Below, in pieces: positions 34,244 to 43,047 of a stretch of DNA of 64,000 bases. The notes under the pieces were generated by a model. It ran no database searches. It was not told the DNA's origin and saw only the letters and a program-made list of their open reading frames with translations. Numbering within the stretch: position 1 is the stretch's first letter; every line of letters starts with the position of its first letter. The DNA comes from an uncultured Flavobacteriaceae bacterium. Lineage in GTDB: Bacteria > Bacteroidota > Bacteroidia > Flavobacteriales > Flavobacteriaceae. The stretch lies in assembly GCA_947498845.1 (NCBI GenBank), contig CANMLX010000011.1, forward strand, positions 1 through 64,000, written 5' to 3'. A program made the position numbers and the translations under genes.

Positions 34244-35530
34244 TTACTTTTTCAACTCTTTTAACCTTAAAGTTACCGCATTTTTATGTGCCTGCAATCC
34301 TTCTGCTTCTGCCATTAATTCAATGGTTTCTCCTATATTTAAAATACCATCTTTAGATATTTTTTGAAAGGTCATACTTTTTGTGAAACTATCTAAATTC
34401 ACGCCTGAATAGGCTTTACTAAACCCATTTGTTGGTAAAGTATGATTTGTTCCCGATGCATAATCGCCTGCGCTTTCTGGTGTATAATCCCCAATAAATA
34501 CCGATCCTGCGTTTTTAATCCCATTAATATAAAAATCTTCATTTTGTACACATACTATAAAATGCTCTGGTCCATATGCGTTAATCATATCTAAAGCTAG
34601 TGTATGATTTTCAATGTAAATAAGCTTTGAGTTTTCTATTGCTTTTTCTGCAATGGCTTTACGCGGCAACACTGCAAGTTGTTTTTCAACTTCATCCAAA
34701 ACAGCATTAACTAGGTCTTTTGATGTAGACACTAATATCACTTGGCTATCGGTACCATGTTCTGCCTGACTTAATAAATCTGACGCCACAAATGATGGAT
34801 TTGCAGTAGCGTCTGCAACAACCAACAATTCGCTAGGGCCAGCTGGCATGTCTATAGCAACACCATATTTTGTTGCTAGTTGCTTTGCTACTGTTACAAA
34901 CTGATTCCCTGGTCCAAATATTTTATACACTTGCGGTATTGTTTCTGTACCAAATGTTAATCCAGCTATAGCCTGAATACCTCCTACTTTTATAATCTTT
35001 GTAACACCACAAAGCTGTGCGGCATACATAATTTCGTTAGCTATTGTACCCGCCTTGTTTGGTGGTGAACACAATACAATCTCCTCACAACCTGCTATCT
35101 GTGCTGGAACAGCCAGCATTAACACAGTTGAAAACAACGGAGCCGTTCCTCCAGGTATATACAATCCTACTTTTTGAATAGGTCGTTTTTCCTGCCAACA
35201 TTGTACGCCCTTTGTTGTTTCTAAACTTACCTTAGCTGTTTTCTGAGCTGCATGAAACGTTTCTATATTATTTTTAGCCGCTTTAATAGCATCCTTTAAC
35301 TTTTGCGGGATGTTATTAGCTGCTAAGGCTATTTCTTCACTAGAAACCAAATTATTTTCAAGAACTACTTTATCAAACTGCTCTGTATATTGCTTAATCG
35401 CTTTATCGCTATATAACTGCACGTCTTTAAAAATGGTACTTACAACACCTTCGATATCATCTACTGTTTGTGTTGGTCGTTTAAGAATTTCTAACCAAGT
35501 ACTTTTATTTGGATTGTTTATTATTTGCAT
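34244..35530 (-). CDS. hisD: histidinol dehydrogenase
   Basis: Last two oxidations of the pathway: histidinol to histidine with NAD+ and a zinc ion. 428 residues. Motifs seen: RPIQKVGLYIPGGTAPLFST, IYAAQLCGVTKIIKVGGIQA, GPGNQFVTVAKQLAT, DMPAGPSELLVVAD, DLLSQAEHGTDSQV with the zinc-binding region, and AGSVFIGDYTPESAGDYASG, TNHTLPTNGFSKAYSGV with the catalytic Glu/His neighbourhood. It follows hisG across a 126-base junction with a GAATGACA-class repeat. Confidence 0.98.
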   Translation of the reverse strand: MQIINNPNKSTWLEILKRPTQTVDDIEGVVSTIFKDVQLYSDKAIKQYTEQFDKVVLENNLVSSEEIALAANNIPQKLKDAIKAAKNNIETFHAAQKTAKVSLETTKGVQCWQEKRPIQKVGLYIPGGTAPLFSTVLMLAVPAQIAGCEEIVLCSPPNKAGTIANEIMYAAQLCGVTKIIKVGGIQAIAGLTFGTETIPQVYKIFGPGNQFVTVAKQLATKYGVAIDMPAGPSELLVVADATANPSFVASDLLSQAEHGTDSQVILVSTSKDLVNAVLDEVEKQLAVLPRKAIAEKAIENSKLIYIENHTLALDMINAYGPEHFIVCVQNEDFYINGIKNAGSVFIGDYTPESAGDYASGTNHTLPTNGFSKAYSGVNLDSFTKSMTFQKISKDGILNIGETIELMAEAEGLQAHKNAVTLRLKELKK

Positions 35531-35597
35531 TATTAATACCCTTTTTTCATTTCCACGATGGTGGAAATCTTTTAAACTTCATAGCTTTCTATTTTAA

Positions 35598-35648
35598 AGA
35601 TTCCTGCTGGAGTTTATCTTGAGCGATAGTCGAAAGGCAGGAATGACA
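35598..35648. repeat. GAATGACA-class repeat in the hisG-hisD junction
   Basis: ATTCCTGCTGG at the left and GGCAGGAATGACAAA at the right: the stem TTCCTGC/GCAGGAA around TTGAGCGATAGTCGAAA. Confidence 0.8.
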
Positions 35649-35656
35649 AAAAATAA

Positions 35657-36514
35657 CTACAATACCATTTTTTCAATTGGACATACTAAAATACCTTCAG
35701 CGCCTTTGGCTTTTAGATCGTCTATAACTTCCCAAAATTCGTTCTTATCAATTACCGAATGTACAGAACTCCAACCTTCTTGAGCTAATGGCAATACTGT
35801 TGGACTTTTCATTCCTGGTAAGGCATTAACAATATCTTGAAGCTTATCATTAGGAGCGTTTAATAAAATATATTTAGAGCGCCTTCCTTTTAAAACGGAC
35901 TTAATTCTAAAAATTATAGTTTCAAGAATAGCTTTTCTATCTTCGTCTAGTTTGGGTGAAACTGCTAAAACTGCTTCAGATTTAAACAATACCTCAATTT
36001 CTTTTAATCCGTTTTTAAATAGTGTGCTTCCACTAGATACGATATCACAAATACCATCTGCTAAACCTATATTTGGTGCAATTTCAACAGAGCCATTAAT
36101 AATATGTAATTGCGCTTCTATATTTTGCTTCTTTAAAAATTTCTTAACGGTTTCTGGATATGACGTTGCTATGCGTTTTCCACTTAAATCTTTTAATGAA
36201 TTCGCAGTAGAATCTTTTGGTACAGCAATAGATACTTTGCATTTAGAAAATCCTAATCGCTCGGCTATTTTAATATCATCTCCTTTTTCTATTAGTACAT
36301 TTTCGCCTATAATGGCGACATCTACAACGCCATCTTTTAAATATTGAGGAATGTCACCGTTTCTTAAATAAAACACTTCTACAGGAAAATTTCTTGCCAA
36401 AGCTTTTAATTGATCTTTTCCATTATCTATAGAAATACCAATATCTTTTAAAATTCTCATCGAGTCTTCGTTTAACCGACCCGATTTTTGTACTGCAATT
36501 CTTAATTTACTCAT
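35657..36514 (-). CDS. hisG: ATP phosphoribosyltransferase, long form
   Basis: First and rate-limiting step of histidine synthesis. The start is taken at the ATG at 36512-36514 (MSKLRIAVQKSGRLNEDSMR, 285 residues), not at a codon 27 bases upstream that adds MFQTHNKNK. The catalytic domain shows DVAIIGENVLIEKGDD, SGKRIATSYPETVKKFLKKQ with the PRPP loop in ADGICDIVSSGSTLFKNGL, and a C-terminal regulatory domain (SVIDKNEFWEVIDDLKAKGA, EGILVCPIEKMV) of the hexameric long form that is inhibited by histidine. The attenuator with its leader peptide is directly upstream. Confidence 0.97.
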   Translation of the reverse strand: MSKLRIAVQKSGRLNEDSMRILKDIGISIDNGKDQLKALARNFPVEVFYLRNGDIPQYLKDGVVDVAIIGENVLIEKGDDIKIAERLGFSKCKVSIAVPKDSTANSLKDLSGKRIATSYPETVKKFLKKQNIEAQLHIINGSVEIAPNIGLADGICDIVSSGSTLFKNGLKEIEVLFKSEAVLAVSPKLDEDRKAILETIIFRIKSVLKGRRSKYILLNAPNDKLQDIVNALPGMKSPTVLPLAQEGWSSVHSVIDKNEFWEVIDDLKAKGAEGILVCPIEKMVL

Positions 36515-36549
36515 TTTGTTTTTGTTATGAGTTTGAAACAATCTCGTTA

Positions 36550-36592
36550 ATTTTAAAAATGAAAAACCCGCTTGATTGTCTCAAACGGGTTT
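36550..36592 (-). terminator. attenuator terminator of the his operon
   Basis: AAACCCGCTTGA (36564-36575) pairs with TCAAACGGGTTT (36581-36592), 12 bp with one G-T pair. On the minus strand it is followed by TTCATTTTT before hisG. It lies between the leader peptide (stop 36621) and hisG (start 36514). Confidence 0.85.
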
Positions 36593-36620
36593 AAATATGT
36601 TGATTCTATTCAATACATTT

Positions 36621-36674
36621 TCACTTCGCTTGAGAGCAAATATGAAAATGATGATGTATTTGAATAAAAGTCAT
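36621..36674 (-). CDS. hisL: histidine operon leader peptide
   Basis: A 17-residue ORF on the minus strand reads MTFIQIHHHFHICSQAK, with three consecutive His codons and a fourth after a Phe. The stop is 29 bases upstream of the attenuator stem. TCTCAAGCG (plus 36627-36635), coding for S-Q-A, can pair with CGTTTGAGA (plus 36579-36587), the first arm of the terminator, as an antiterminator. A ribosome waiting at the His codons would leave this segment free, so the antiterminator forms; a ribosome reaching the stop would cover it, so the terminator forms. This is the classical amino-acid attenuation layout. Confidence 0.85.
   Translation of the reverse strand: MTFIQIHHHFHICSQAK
36627..36635 (-). 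promoter_or_regulatory. antiterminator arm of the his attenuator
   Basis: TCTCAAGCG on the minus strand is complementary (one G-T pair) to CGTTTGAGA at 36579-36587 inside the terminator. The two stems are mutually exclusive. Confidence 0.75.
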
Positions 36675-36748
36675 GTCGTTTTTATTTGTTGCAAATATCA
36701 AAAATTAATCTCTAAAGTTCCAAATAATTCTGGGAATTTTTAAACTAA

Positions 36749-37564
36749 TTATTGATTTCCTAGAATTATTGGTAAACCACTATCTCCAGATCCTATCACA
36801 ATCACTTTACTATTTGGTGATTCAGATAGCTTCATTGTAGCTTCTATACCTTTATCTTGAAGAATTTTATCTGTTAAGGAAGCGCTTAAAATTTTATTAG
36901 ATTTTGCTTTACCTTCAGCTTCTATAATTTGCTTTTGCGCTTCTTTTTGAGCCGTAACTAATCTAAATTCATATTCTAAAGACTCTTGTTCTTGCTTTAG
37001 TTTACGTTCAATAGCTTCCTTAATTGTTGGTGGCAATGTGACATCTCTAACTAAAACTTCATTAAGTTGCACATATTGTTTTTCAAGAATTTTTTTAGTT
37101 TCTACAAATATTTCATCCTGAATTGCATCTCGTTTACTTGAATACAATTGCTCTGGTGTATAACGACCAACCACACTTCTTGCTGCACTCCGTATTGCAG
37201 GTTTAATTACACGATCCAGATAATTTTCTCCAAGTGTTTGATGTAGGTTTCCTAAATCACCATAAACGGGTTGATACCAGGCTGAGGCATCAATTTGAAT
37301 TTCCAATCCGTTTGATGATAATACTTTCATTTTTTCAAAAAGCTCTTGCTGTCTAACTTCATAGACATGTACTTTATTCCAAGGTGCGACAATATGAAAT
37401 CCTTCTCCTAAAGGCTCTTGTTCTGTAACAACACCACCTCCAAATGTTTTATAAAGTACGCCTGCTTCACCTGAACCTATGGTTACAGCCGATTTTGTTA
37501 ATAGCACAATTAATACTATAATTACTATAATGACGGGAAATGCAATTTTAGGTAATTTATCCAT
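36749..37564 (-). CDS. SPFH/prohibitin-family membrane protein
   Basis: 271 residues. One N-terminal membrane segment (about residues 8-27, PVIIVIIVLIVLLTK) is followed by an SPFH band-7 domain (VLYKTFGGGVVTEQEPLGEG, FHIVAPWNKVHVYEVRQQEL, LIEKRLTYEP-like stretches here as VRDVTLPPTIKEAIERKLKQ) and a long coiled coil (EQESLEYEFRLVTAQKEAQK, AEGKAKSNKI). This is a prohibitin-type scaffold protein of the membrane, forming large rings that modulate proteases. It is read after the VWA gene with 12 bases between, so they are probably co-transcribed. Confidence 0.93.
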   Translation of the reverse strand: MDKLPKIAFPVIIVIIVLIVLLTKSAVTIGSGEAGVLYKTFGGGVVTEQEPLGEGFHIVAPWNKVHVYEVRQQELFEKMKVLSSNGLEIQIDASAWYQPVYGDLGNLHQTLGENYLDRVIKPAIRSAARSVVGRYTPEQLYSSKRDAIQDEIFVETKKILEKQYVQLNEVLVRDVTLPPTIKEAIERKLKQEQESLEYEFRLVTAQKEAQKQIIEAEGKAKSNKILSASLTDKILQDKGIEATMKLSESPNSKVIVIGSGDSGLPIILGNQ

Positions 37565-37576
37565 TATGTTAGTTTA

Positions 37577-39610
37577 TTAAATTAGTCCGTTATATTTTCG
37601 TAAAAACCATTCCACAGATAGTGACAATACTAGCAATGCTAGTAGGTATTTCCAATCGATCAAAGGTACGGTATTTTTGTTGCTTTTTTGTATGGTTTTA
37701 AATTGCTCGTTTTTCAGTAATTCTGAAATTACAGTACTAGAATTATCTATAAAAAAAGCTTTTCCTTTAGTGTTAGTAGCTAATTGTTGTAGTTTAGTTA
37801 CATCGGCATTTAAAAAATGTTGCTCTACATTATATTCCAAAACTTCAAAGTGTCCAGATTTAGATATATTTTCATCCTTAGCCTTAACAGTAAAACTATA
37901 TTTAGAAGCCCGCAAACCACCTAAATCTACTTGATAATTATTGTTTTTTAATACAAAGGGCAGAATTTTTTCTTCATTAGAATTTTTGTCTACTAACTTT
38001 AAATCTAAGCTTTTTCGTGAATCGAACACATAATTCTTATCAAATAACTGTGCTTTAATTACGATGTTTGCACTTCCATTATAAAACGATTCATAATCTA
38101 TATTCAATCTGCTTTTCCTTTTGCTGGTAGCCGAATATTGAACAAGCTTCCCTATAAAATCATCAAAAGCGTTAAATGAATTCTCATTTAAAAAACTTTG
38201 AGCACGCCATTGCCAGAGGTTTTCTCCAAATAGCACCACTCTTTTTGTACCACTCATTTCATAAGTTACTAATTGCGGTTGCCCTGTAGGTACTCCCAAT
38301 ACTACTTTTTCTAAAATAGTTGCAAAAGGCACATTAAATGTTACATCGCCATAATTAGATTTTAATGGTGGGAACGATTCAAAATTGATATCATCCACAA
38401 TAAAAGGCGAAAAATTGACATTTAATTTGGATTGAAAATCTTCTTTATGTCCTGTTATTTTATGAGTAAATCCTGTTGGTATTGTATTTAAAAATGTTAG
38501 GTTGGTTTTTGTACCTGTAATAGTAAACCTGTTCTTATTTTGAGCATTTAAAACCTCATACAAATCCTTGAATCTATTACTAGGCTGATATAGTATAAAT
38601 AATTGAAAATCATTTATTTTTTCTAATACCTTTTTTGAATCTATAAATGTTACTTTACGCTGTTCATTACTCTCAATACTTTTCTTTAAAGCGCCTAAAT
38701 CTGGATGCCAAAAATCACTAACGATTGCTATTTTAGTTTTTTGATCTATAACTTCTACAGCAAAATTTTTAGTATTGTTAATCTTATTTTTCTCATCACT
38801 TAATGGCTCTACAACTGCGTTGTAGCTACTTACGCCCACGCTATTCGCTGGTAATGTGAAATTGATAATTTTAGAATTATCTGTTTTTGAAAACTCCAGC
38901 ACCTTAGAATACACAGTACGCTTACCTTGTTTTACATTTAATTTGGCTTTAACACTTTCTTTTCCTTGATATACAACAACAGCTTCTACAGGAAATCGAT
39001 TCTTTAAAAACGCATATTTATTAACGTTTAATTGCTGAATCCTTAAATCTGTATACGTAATTGTATCCCCTAATATCACAGGAAACACAGGATGTTTTAG
39101 CTGTGGATTGGCCATAGAAAAATCTTGTCCAAAAGTTTGATTTCCATCAGACAATAATACGATGGGTGCTATATCATTTTTATAAATATCCGACAGTTCT
39201 TTAATGGCATTATAAATATTTGTTTCTTTAGAATTAAAGTCTATACTATCTGAATGCTCCAAAGCACCATCGAATGTAAATACTTCGAGATCAAACTTTT
39301 TAGTTATGTCAGCATTACTTTTTAATGCTTCTAAAAATTGTAATGCTTTTTGATCTTGCTTAAGGTGTTTTATTGAGTTAGAATTGTCTAATGCTACAAT
39401 CAATTTTGGTTTTTCTGAATAAACAGTAAGCTGTTCGAATTTTGGATTTATAAGAAGTAACAGTATTGAGAAAAGCGTTAGAAACCTTAAAAAGGTAAAT
39501 AATACAGATAATTGAGACCTCTGTTTTGCCTTATACCAATACTGAAAAAGCGCTATAAATAGCGCTATTATTCCAGCAATTATGATATAAATAAGTGTTT
39601 CTGAACTCAT
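37577..39610 (-). CDS. membrane protein with von Willebrand A-like domain
   Basis: 677 residues. Two membrane helices lie at the N-terminus (about 5-24 and 38-58: LSVLFTFLRFLTLFSILLLL). They are followed by a VWA-like domain whose MIDAS motif is DNSNS in LIVALDNSNSIKHLKQD, and a large extracytoplasmic beta-rich region with immunoglobulin-like repeats. A C-terminal membrane helix follows (about 650-668, WKYLLALLVLSLSVEWFLRK). This is a flavobacterial family probably anchored in the inner membrane and facing the periplasm. It recalls BatA/BatB-type proteins, but the MIDAS threonine and second motif are not clear. The prohibitin gene follows in the same unit. Confidence 0.85.
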   Translation of the reverse strand: MSSETLIYIIIAGIIALFIALFQYWYKAKQRSQLSVLFTFLRFLTLFSILLLLINPKFEQLTVYSEKPKLIVALDNSNSIKHLKQDQKALQFLEALKSNADITKKFDLEVFTFDGALEHSDSIDFNSKETNIYNAIKELSDIYKNDIAPIVLLSDGNQTFGQDFSMANPQLKHPVFPVILGDTITYTDLRIQQLNVNKYAFLKNRFPVEAVVVYQGKESVKAKLNVKQGKRTVYSKVLEFSKTDNSKIINFTLPANSVGVSSYNAVVEPLSDEKNKINNTKNFAVEVIDQKTKIAIVSDFWHPDLGALKKSIESNEQRKVTFIDSKKVLEKINDFQLFILYQPSNRFKDLYEVLNAQNKNRFTITGTKTNLTFLNTIPTGFTHKITGHKEDFQSKLNVNFSPFIVDDINFESFPPLKSNYGDVTFNVPFATILEKVVLGVPTGQPQLVTYEMSGTKRVVLFGENLWQWRAQSFLNENSFNAFDDFIGKLVQYSATSKRKSRLNIDYESFYNGSANIVIKAQLFDKNYVFDSRKSLDLKLVDKNSNEEKILPFVLKNNNYQVDLGGLRASKYSFTVKAKDENISKSGHFEVLEYNVEQHFLNADVTKLQQLATNTKGKAFFIDNSSTVISELLKNEQFKTIQKSNKNTVPLIDWKYLLALLVLSLSVEWFLRKYNGLI

Positions 39611-39616
39611 TATTAA

Positions 39617-40636
39617 TTAATGGTACTTCTTTATAGTTTTATTGATATTATCAATATGTCGTTGTTTTATTCCTTTTGAAGATAATGCATCTGCTACATA
39701 ATCTCTGTAAACAATCTCTCCTGTTCTAGAATTGATGATTTGAAAAAACTTTTCTTTATTTGCTGAAGTAAACATTAAATAATAAAAAGACTCTTTATTA
39801 TCTAATATTTTTTTATTTAATTGGTTAGTATCTATAATTTCAAACTTATAATCATAATTATTCGAGATTTTTTTACGAAAGTTCCCTTTTTCGTAATTAT
39901 CTTCGATATAAGATGGAACAAATAATGTTTTTGTGATTAAGTTTTTCAATTCATCAGTATTATCATTTTTATACATCCAAAAATTCTGATTTGATTTTAT
40001 TAAACTATTAATCTTTTGAAAATAATTTTTCAAAAAACCTGCCCTTTTCCTTTCGTATGAATTTCTTCTTACTCCATAATCTGAATTATACGACCTCGCA
40101 TAATCTGAATATCCTGTCCCAGAATCATTAATATGAAAAAGTAAAGGATCTATATTTATTCTACCGATTGAAATTATATTTTTGTGATAAAAATTTTTTA
40201 TTTTTTTTAAATATTTTTCCTTTCTTACATTCCCTATTTTAGATATATCTTTCTCATATTCGTCAAAATCAAATAATGTAAATTTAATATGATTGTAGTA
40301 ATTTGTATATGTCTGTGAACCAAAATTAGAGGTGATTTCAAAAGAACTATATTCTACAAACGAATAGTTTTTATCTAAAAAATCTTTATAATTAAATTGT
40401 TTAACAGAAACAATTATAAAATCAGTTACATCCCATATTTCTTCAAGCGATTTTGTAAAAGAATTATCAATAAGTGATTTCGGTAAAATAAATACAGTCT
40501 TAGAAGTCTTGAATTTATCGAACTCTTCTTTTGATACTTTCTTCAATTTACCAGCAAAACCTCTTGAGATTGAAACTTGTCCCAAAGAAGTAAAAAAAGT
40601 CATCACAAAAACCCAAATCAATAAATTACTTTTCAT
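39617..40636 (-). CDS. secreted protein of unknown function
   Basis: 339 residues with a signal peptide (MKSNLLIWVFVMTFFTSLGQ). The mature protein is rich in Tyr, Asn, Lys and Phe. The most marked stretch is DSGTGYSDYARSYNSDYGVR around residue 169. The C-terminal part (FYYLMFTSANKEKFFQIINS, RTGEIVYRDYVADALSSKG) looks like a small folded domain. I recognise no family. It lies 6 bases upstream of the VWA gene on the same strand and 22 bases after fabG, so fabG, this gene, the VWA gene and the prohibitin gene may share a transcript. Its composition is more AT-rich than that of its neighbours. Confidence 0.7.
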   Translation of the reverse strand: MKSNLLIWVFVMTFFTSLGQVSISRGFAGKLKKVSKEEFDKFKTSKTVFILPKSLIDNSFTKSLEEIWDVTDFIIVSVKQFNYKDFLDKNYSFVEYSSFEITSNFGSQTYTNYYNHIKFTLFDFDEYEKDISKIGNVRKEKYLKKIKNFYHKNIISIGRINIDPLLFHINDSGTGYSDYARSYNSDYGVRRNSYERKRAGFLKNYFQKINSLIKSNQNFWMYKNDNTDELKNLITKTLFVPSYIEDNYEKGNFRKKISNNYDYKFEIIDTNQLNKKILDNKESFYYLMFTSANKEKFFQIINSRTGEIVYRDYVADALSSKGIKQRHIDNINKTIKKYH

Positions 40637-40658
40637 TTATAATATTTAAAAACTCAAA

Positions 40659-41405
40659 TTAGGTTAGCATTCCCCCATCTACATTAAGTGTTTGCCCTGT
40701 TACATAGGCACTCATATCACTTGCTAAGAACACACATGCATTAGCCACATCTTCAGGGGTTCCTCCTCGTTTTAACGGGATACCAGCGCGCCACCCTTCT
40801 ACAACCTCTTCATTTAGTTTGGCTGTCATTTCGGTTTCTATAAATCCTGGAGCTATCACGTTACTACGTATATTTCTTGATCCTAATTCTAAAGCTACCG
40901 ACTTAGAAAACCCTATAATGCCTGCTTTAGATGCCGCATAATTGGTTTGACCTGCATTTCCTTTAACGCCCACAACAGAACTCATATTAATAATAGACCC
41001 TTTGCGCTGTTTTAACATGGTGCGTTGTACCGCTTTTGTCATATTAAAAACCGACTTTAAGTTGACTTCTATTACTTTATCAAAATCGTCTTCACTTATA
41101 CGCATTAACAAATTATCTTTTGTAATTCCTGCGTTGTTCACCAATACATCTATACTTCCAAATTCTTTAGCCACGTCTCCTGCTAAATTTTGAGCATCTT
41201 CAAAACTTGCTGCATTACTTTGATAGCCTTTCGCTTTAACACCTAATGCATTTAATTCTTTTTCTAGTGCATTGGCTGCATCAACAGAAGCGCTATATGT
41301 AAAAGCGACATTTGCACCTTGTTCTGCAAAAACTTTCGCAATTCCTTTTCCTATACCTCTACTAGCTCCTGTAATAATAGCCGTTTTCCCTTCTAATAGT
41401 TTCAT
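40659..41405 (-). CDS. fabG: 3-oxoacyl-[acyl-carrier-protein] reductase
   Basis: NADPH-dependent reduction of beta-ketoacyl-ACP in fatty acid synthesis. 248 residues, classical SDR: TGASRGIGKGIAKVF (12-26), NNAGITKDNLLMRIS (90-104, the FabG signature), the catalytic Ser in NMSSVVGVKGN (S142/S143), Y156 and K160 in NYAASKAG, and the C-terminal ANACVFLASDMSAYVTGQTL with VDGGML. The length and motifs identify FabG rather than a generic SDR. It is the first gene of a possible fabG-39617-VWA-prohibitin unit; a MITE-like element lies just upstream. Confidence 0.95.
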   Translation of the reverse strand: MKLLEGKTAIITGASRGIGKGIAKVFAEQGANVAFTYSASVDAANALEKELNALGVKAKGYQSNAASFEDAQNLAGDVAKEFGSIDVLVNNAGITKDNLLMRISEDDFDKVIEVNLKSVFNMTKAVQRTMLKQRKGSIINMSSVVGVKGNAGQTNYAASKAGIIGFSKSVALELGSRNIRSNVIAPGFIETEMTAKLNEEVVEGWRAGIPLKRGGTPEDVANACVFLASDMSAYVTGQTLNVDGGMLT

Positions 41406-41434
41406 ATTTTATTCGTTAGATCTTAATATTATTT

Positions 41435-41597
41435 TATACCATTTCTCACGTAAAATTACTCAAAGAAAACAGTTCTTTTTTCACTACGCTTCATCATAAA
41501 ATGAAACCAGAACTTAGGCTATGCTTGCATTTTCTTCTTCGCCTAGCTCAAAAATATTCTATTTTCTTTGAGTAATTTTACATCAGAACTGGTATTG
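41435..41597. mobile_element. MITE-like element, copy B (163 bp)
   Basis: Terminal inverted repeats: TTATACCATTTCTCACGTAA at the left, and at the right a terminus reading inward AATACCAGTTCTGATGTAAA. Both continue as ATTACTCAAAGAAAA. The interior shares GAAACCAGAACTTAGGCTAT with copy C (GAAACCGTAAACTTAGGCTA). No ORF. Confidence 0.8.
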
Positions 41598-41721
41598 TAA
41601 CTAACATTGTAGCGTTTTTTAATTAAAATAGTCGATTTCAAATATAGCAATAAGAAGTTGTATGAAACATAAAAACCCACAATATTTTGTGAGTTTTATA
41701 CACGCTTACGTCTAATTTCAA

Positions 41722-42297
41722 TTAATTATCTGCCACAAACGCTACATCTACCATACCAAGATAAGACGTCTCCGAAAATGTTGTTGGTAATGTTTGACTT
41801 GTTCCAAAATTAGAGCCATAACCAGTTATCAAAATGTCTCCAGATTGTGCAGGAAAGAGATTATTCCCCGAGTTAGTGAATTGATAATAATCGTTAGTAT
41901 TTACAGCAACAAAATATGCCGTTCCTGAACTAATTTCTATAGGAGCTATATCCTCAAAAGACAATAACCCAGAACTAGATACTATATTTTTAGTAACTAA
42001 AATTTCTTCTGTATCATTATTCCAAAGCGTTACTCTATAAGTTTTATTATTAGGAACACGAATTCCTAAAGCCGTGATTTTTCCGTTTTTAAAGGACTTA
42101 AACTCATAACCAATTTCAAAAGTGCTTGGACTATTTATTTTTTGATAATTCACACTCATATGTCCGCTTTCTATTAATGACTTCATTGGAAATTGAGAAG
42201 AAACCTCTATTTCTTCTATTGTATCATCTTCTTTAGAACAACTGGTAAAAAATAGTGTTATAGCTAATAGACCTAAGATTAATTTTTGTGTTTTCAT
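41722..42297 (-). CDS. lipoprotein with DUF4082-like domain
   Basis: 191 residues. The lipobox is LFFTSC with Cys at about 20 (MKTQKLILGLLAITLFFTSC), followed by an acidic linker (SKEDDTIEEIEVSS). The remainder is a beta-sandwich reminiscent of DUF4082: GKITALGIRVPNNKTYRVTL, WNNDTEEILVTKNIV, ISSGTAYFVAVNTNDYYQF. Such domains occur in carbohydrate-active or surface proteins and are usually binding modules. It is a free-standing gene between two MITE-like elements (copies B and C), a position that hints at recent acquisition or at a region tolerant of insertion. Confidence 0.75.
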   Translation of the reverse strand: MKTQKLILGLLAITLFFTSCSKEDDTIEEIEVSSQFPMKSLIESGHMSVNYQKINSPSTFEIGYEFKSFKNGKITALGIRVPNNKTYRVTLWNNDTEEILVTKNIVSSSGLLSFEDIAPIEISSGTAYFVAVNTNDYYQFTNSGNNLFPAQSGDILITGYGSNFGTSQTLPTTFSETSYLGMVDVAFVADN

Positions 42298-42354
42298 GAT
42301 TTATAGTTTTTTGCTTTTCAACTTTATATCAACACAACCTCTATTTTGTTACCT

Positions 42355-42520
42355 TATACCATTTACACATTGAATTTACTGCAATAAAACACCCTTTTTT
42401 CCTTTCTATTTCATTATTAAATGAAACCGTAAACTTAGGCTATGCTTTAATTTTCTAATTCATACAAAGAAAAAAATCATTATTTTCTTTTACAATAAAT
42501 TCAAAATATAACTGGTATTA
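42355..42520. mobile_element. MITE-like element, copy C (166 bp)
   Basis: Left terminus TATACCATTTACACATTGAA, right terminus reading inward AATACCAGTTATATTTTGAA; both go on with TTTACTG/TTTATTG..AAAA. The interior shares the GAAACC..ACTTAGGCTATGCTT segment with copy B. Confidence 0.8.
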
Positions 42521-42591
42521 TATTTTTGTTAAATACTCAAAAAAAGCCAATCTTATAAAACTCACGGTTTAACTTTCGTCATGTTGTTTAA

Positions 42592-43047
42592 TCAATTAAT
42601 AGCCTTAAGAACTGTTTTACTATAATAAGGAGGTGCTAACAGCACACGGTTAACCGCATTGATGAGTATTTCTGGAGTAAGATCGCTTTTGATCAAAAAA
42701 CCTTCAGGTTTTAACCTTTTAATAAAAGGCAATATTCTGGAAGGATTATTATAAGCTGTAGACACAATTATTTTAGTTCCTTCCCTTTTGTTTCTTAGCT
42801 CATCTCCAATAAATTCTCCACTTAATACTGAGCTATTATCTGAGTAAGGCAAACGAACATCTAAAAAAACAACATCAATAGCTTCTGTCTTTTTGATCTG
42901 CTCTATTGCTAAATCATAAGTATTAACTTTAATAATTTCAAAACTTAATTGTTCGTTTTTTAGAGCTACATGCTCTAATGCTTTTTCATAAGCTTCCATT
43001 ACTAACGCATTAGACTCAATAAGTAACACTTTAATCCTTCCAGTCAT
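42592..43047 (-). CDS. single-domain response regulator (receiver only)
   Basis: 151 residues: a CheY-like receiver domain with no output domain. The phosphoacceptor is D63 in VVFLDVRLPYSD; the switch residues are a Ser/Thr in IIVSTAYNNP and a Lys in EGFLIKSD. The acidic pair at the N-terminus is reduced to E11 (LLIESNALVM), so Mg2+ binding may be weaker. The loop after D63 is long (SDNSSVLSGEFIGDEL). No histidine kinase is nearby. It is read after the CHAT operon with a gap of 168 bases, so it might be part of that system, but this is not shown. Confidence 0.88.
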   Translation of the reverse strand: MTGRIKVLLIESNALVMEAYEKALEHVALKNEQLSFEIIKVNTYDLAIEQIKKTEAIDVVFLDVRLPYSDNSSVLSGEFIGDELRNKREGTKIIVSTAYNNPSRILPFIKRLKPEGFLIKSDLTPEILINAVNRVLLAPPYYSKTVLKAIN

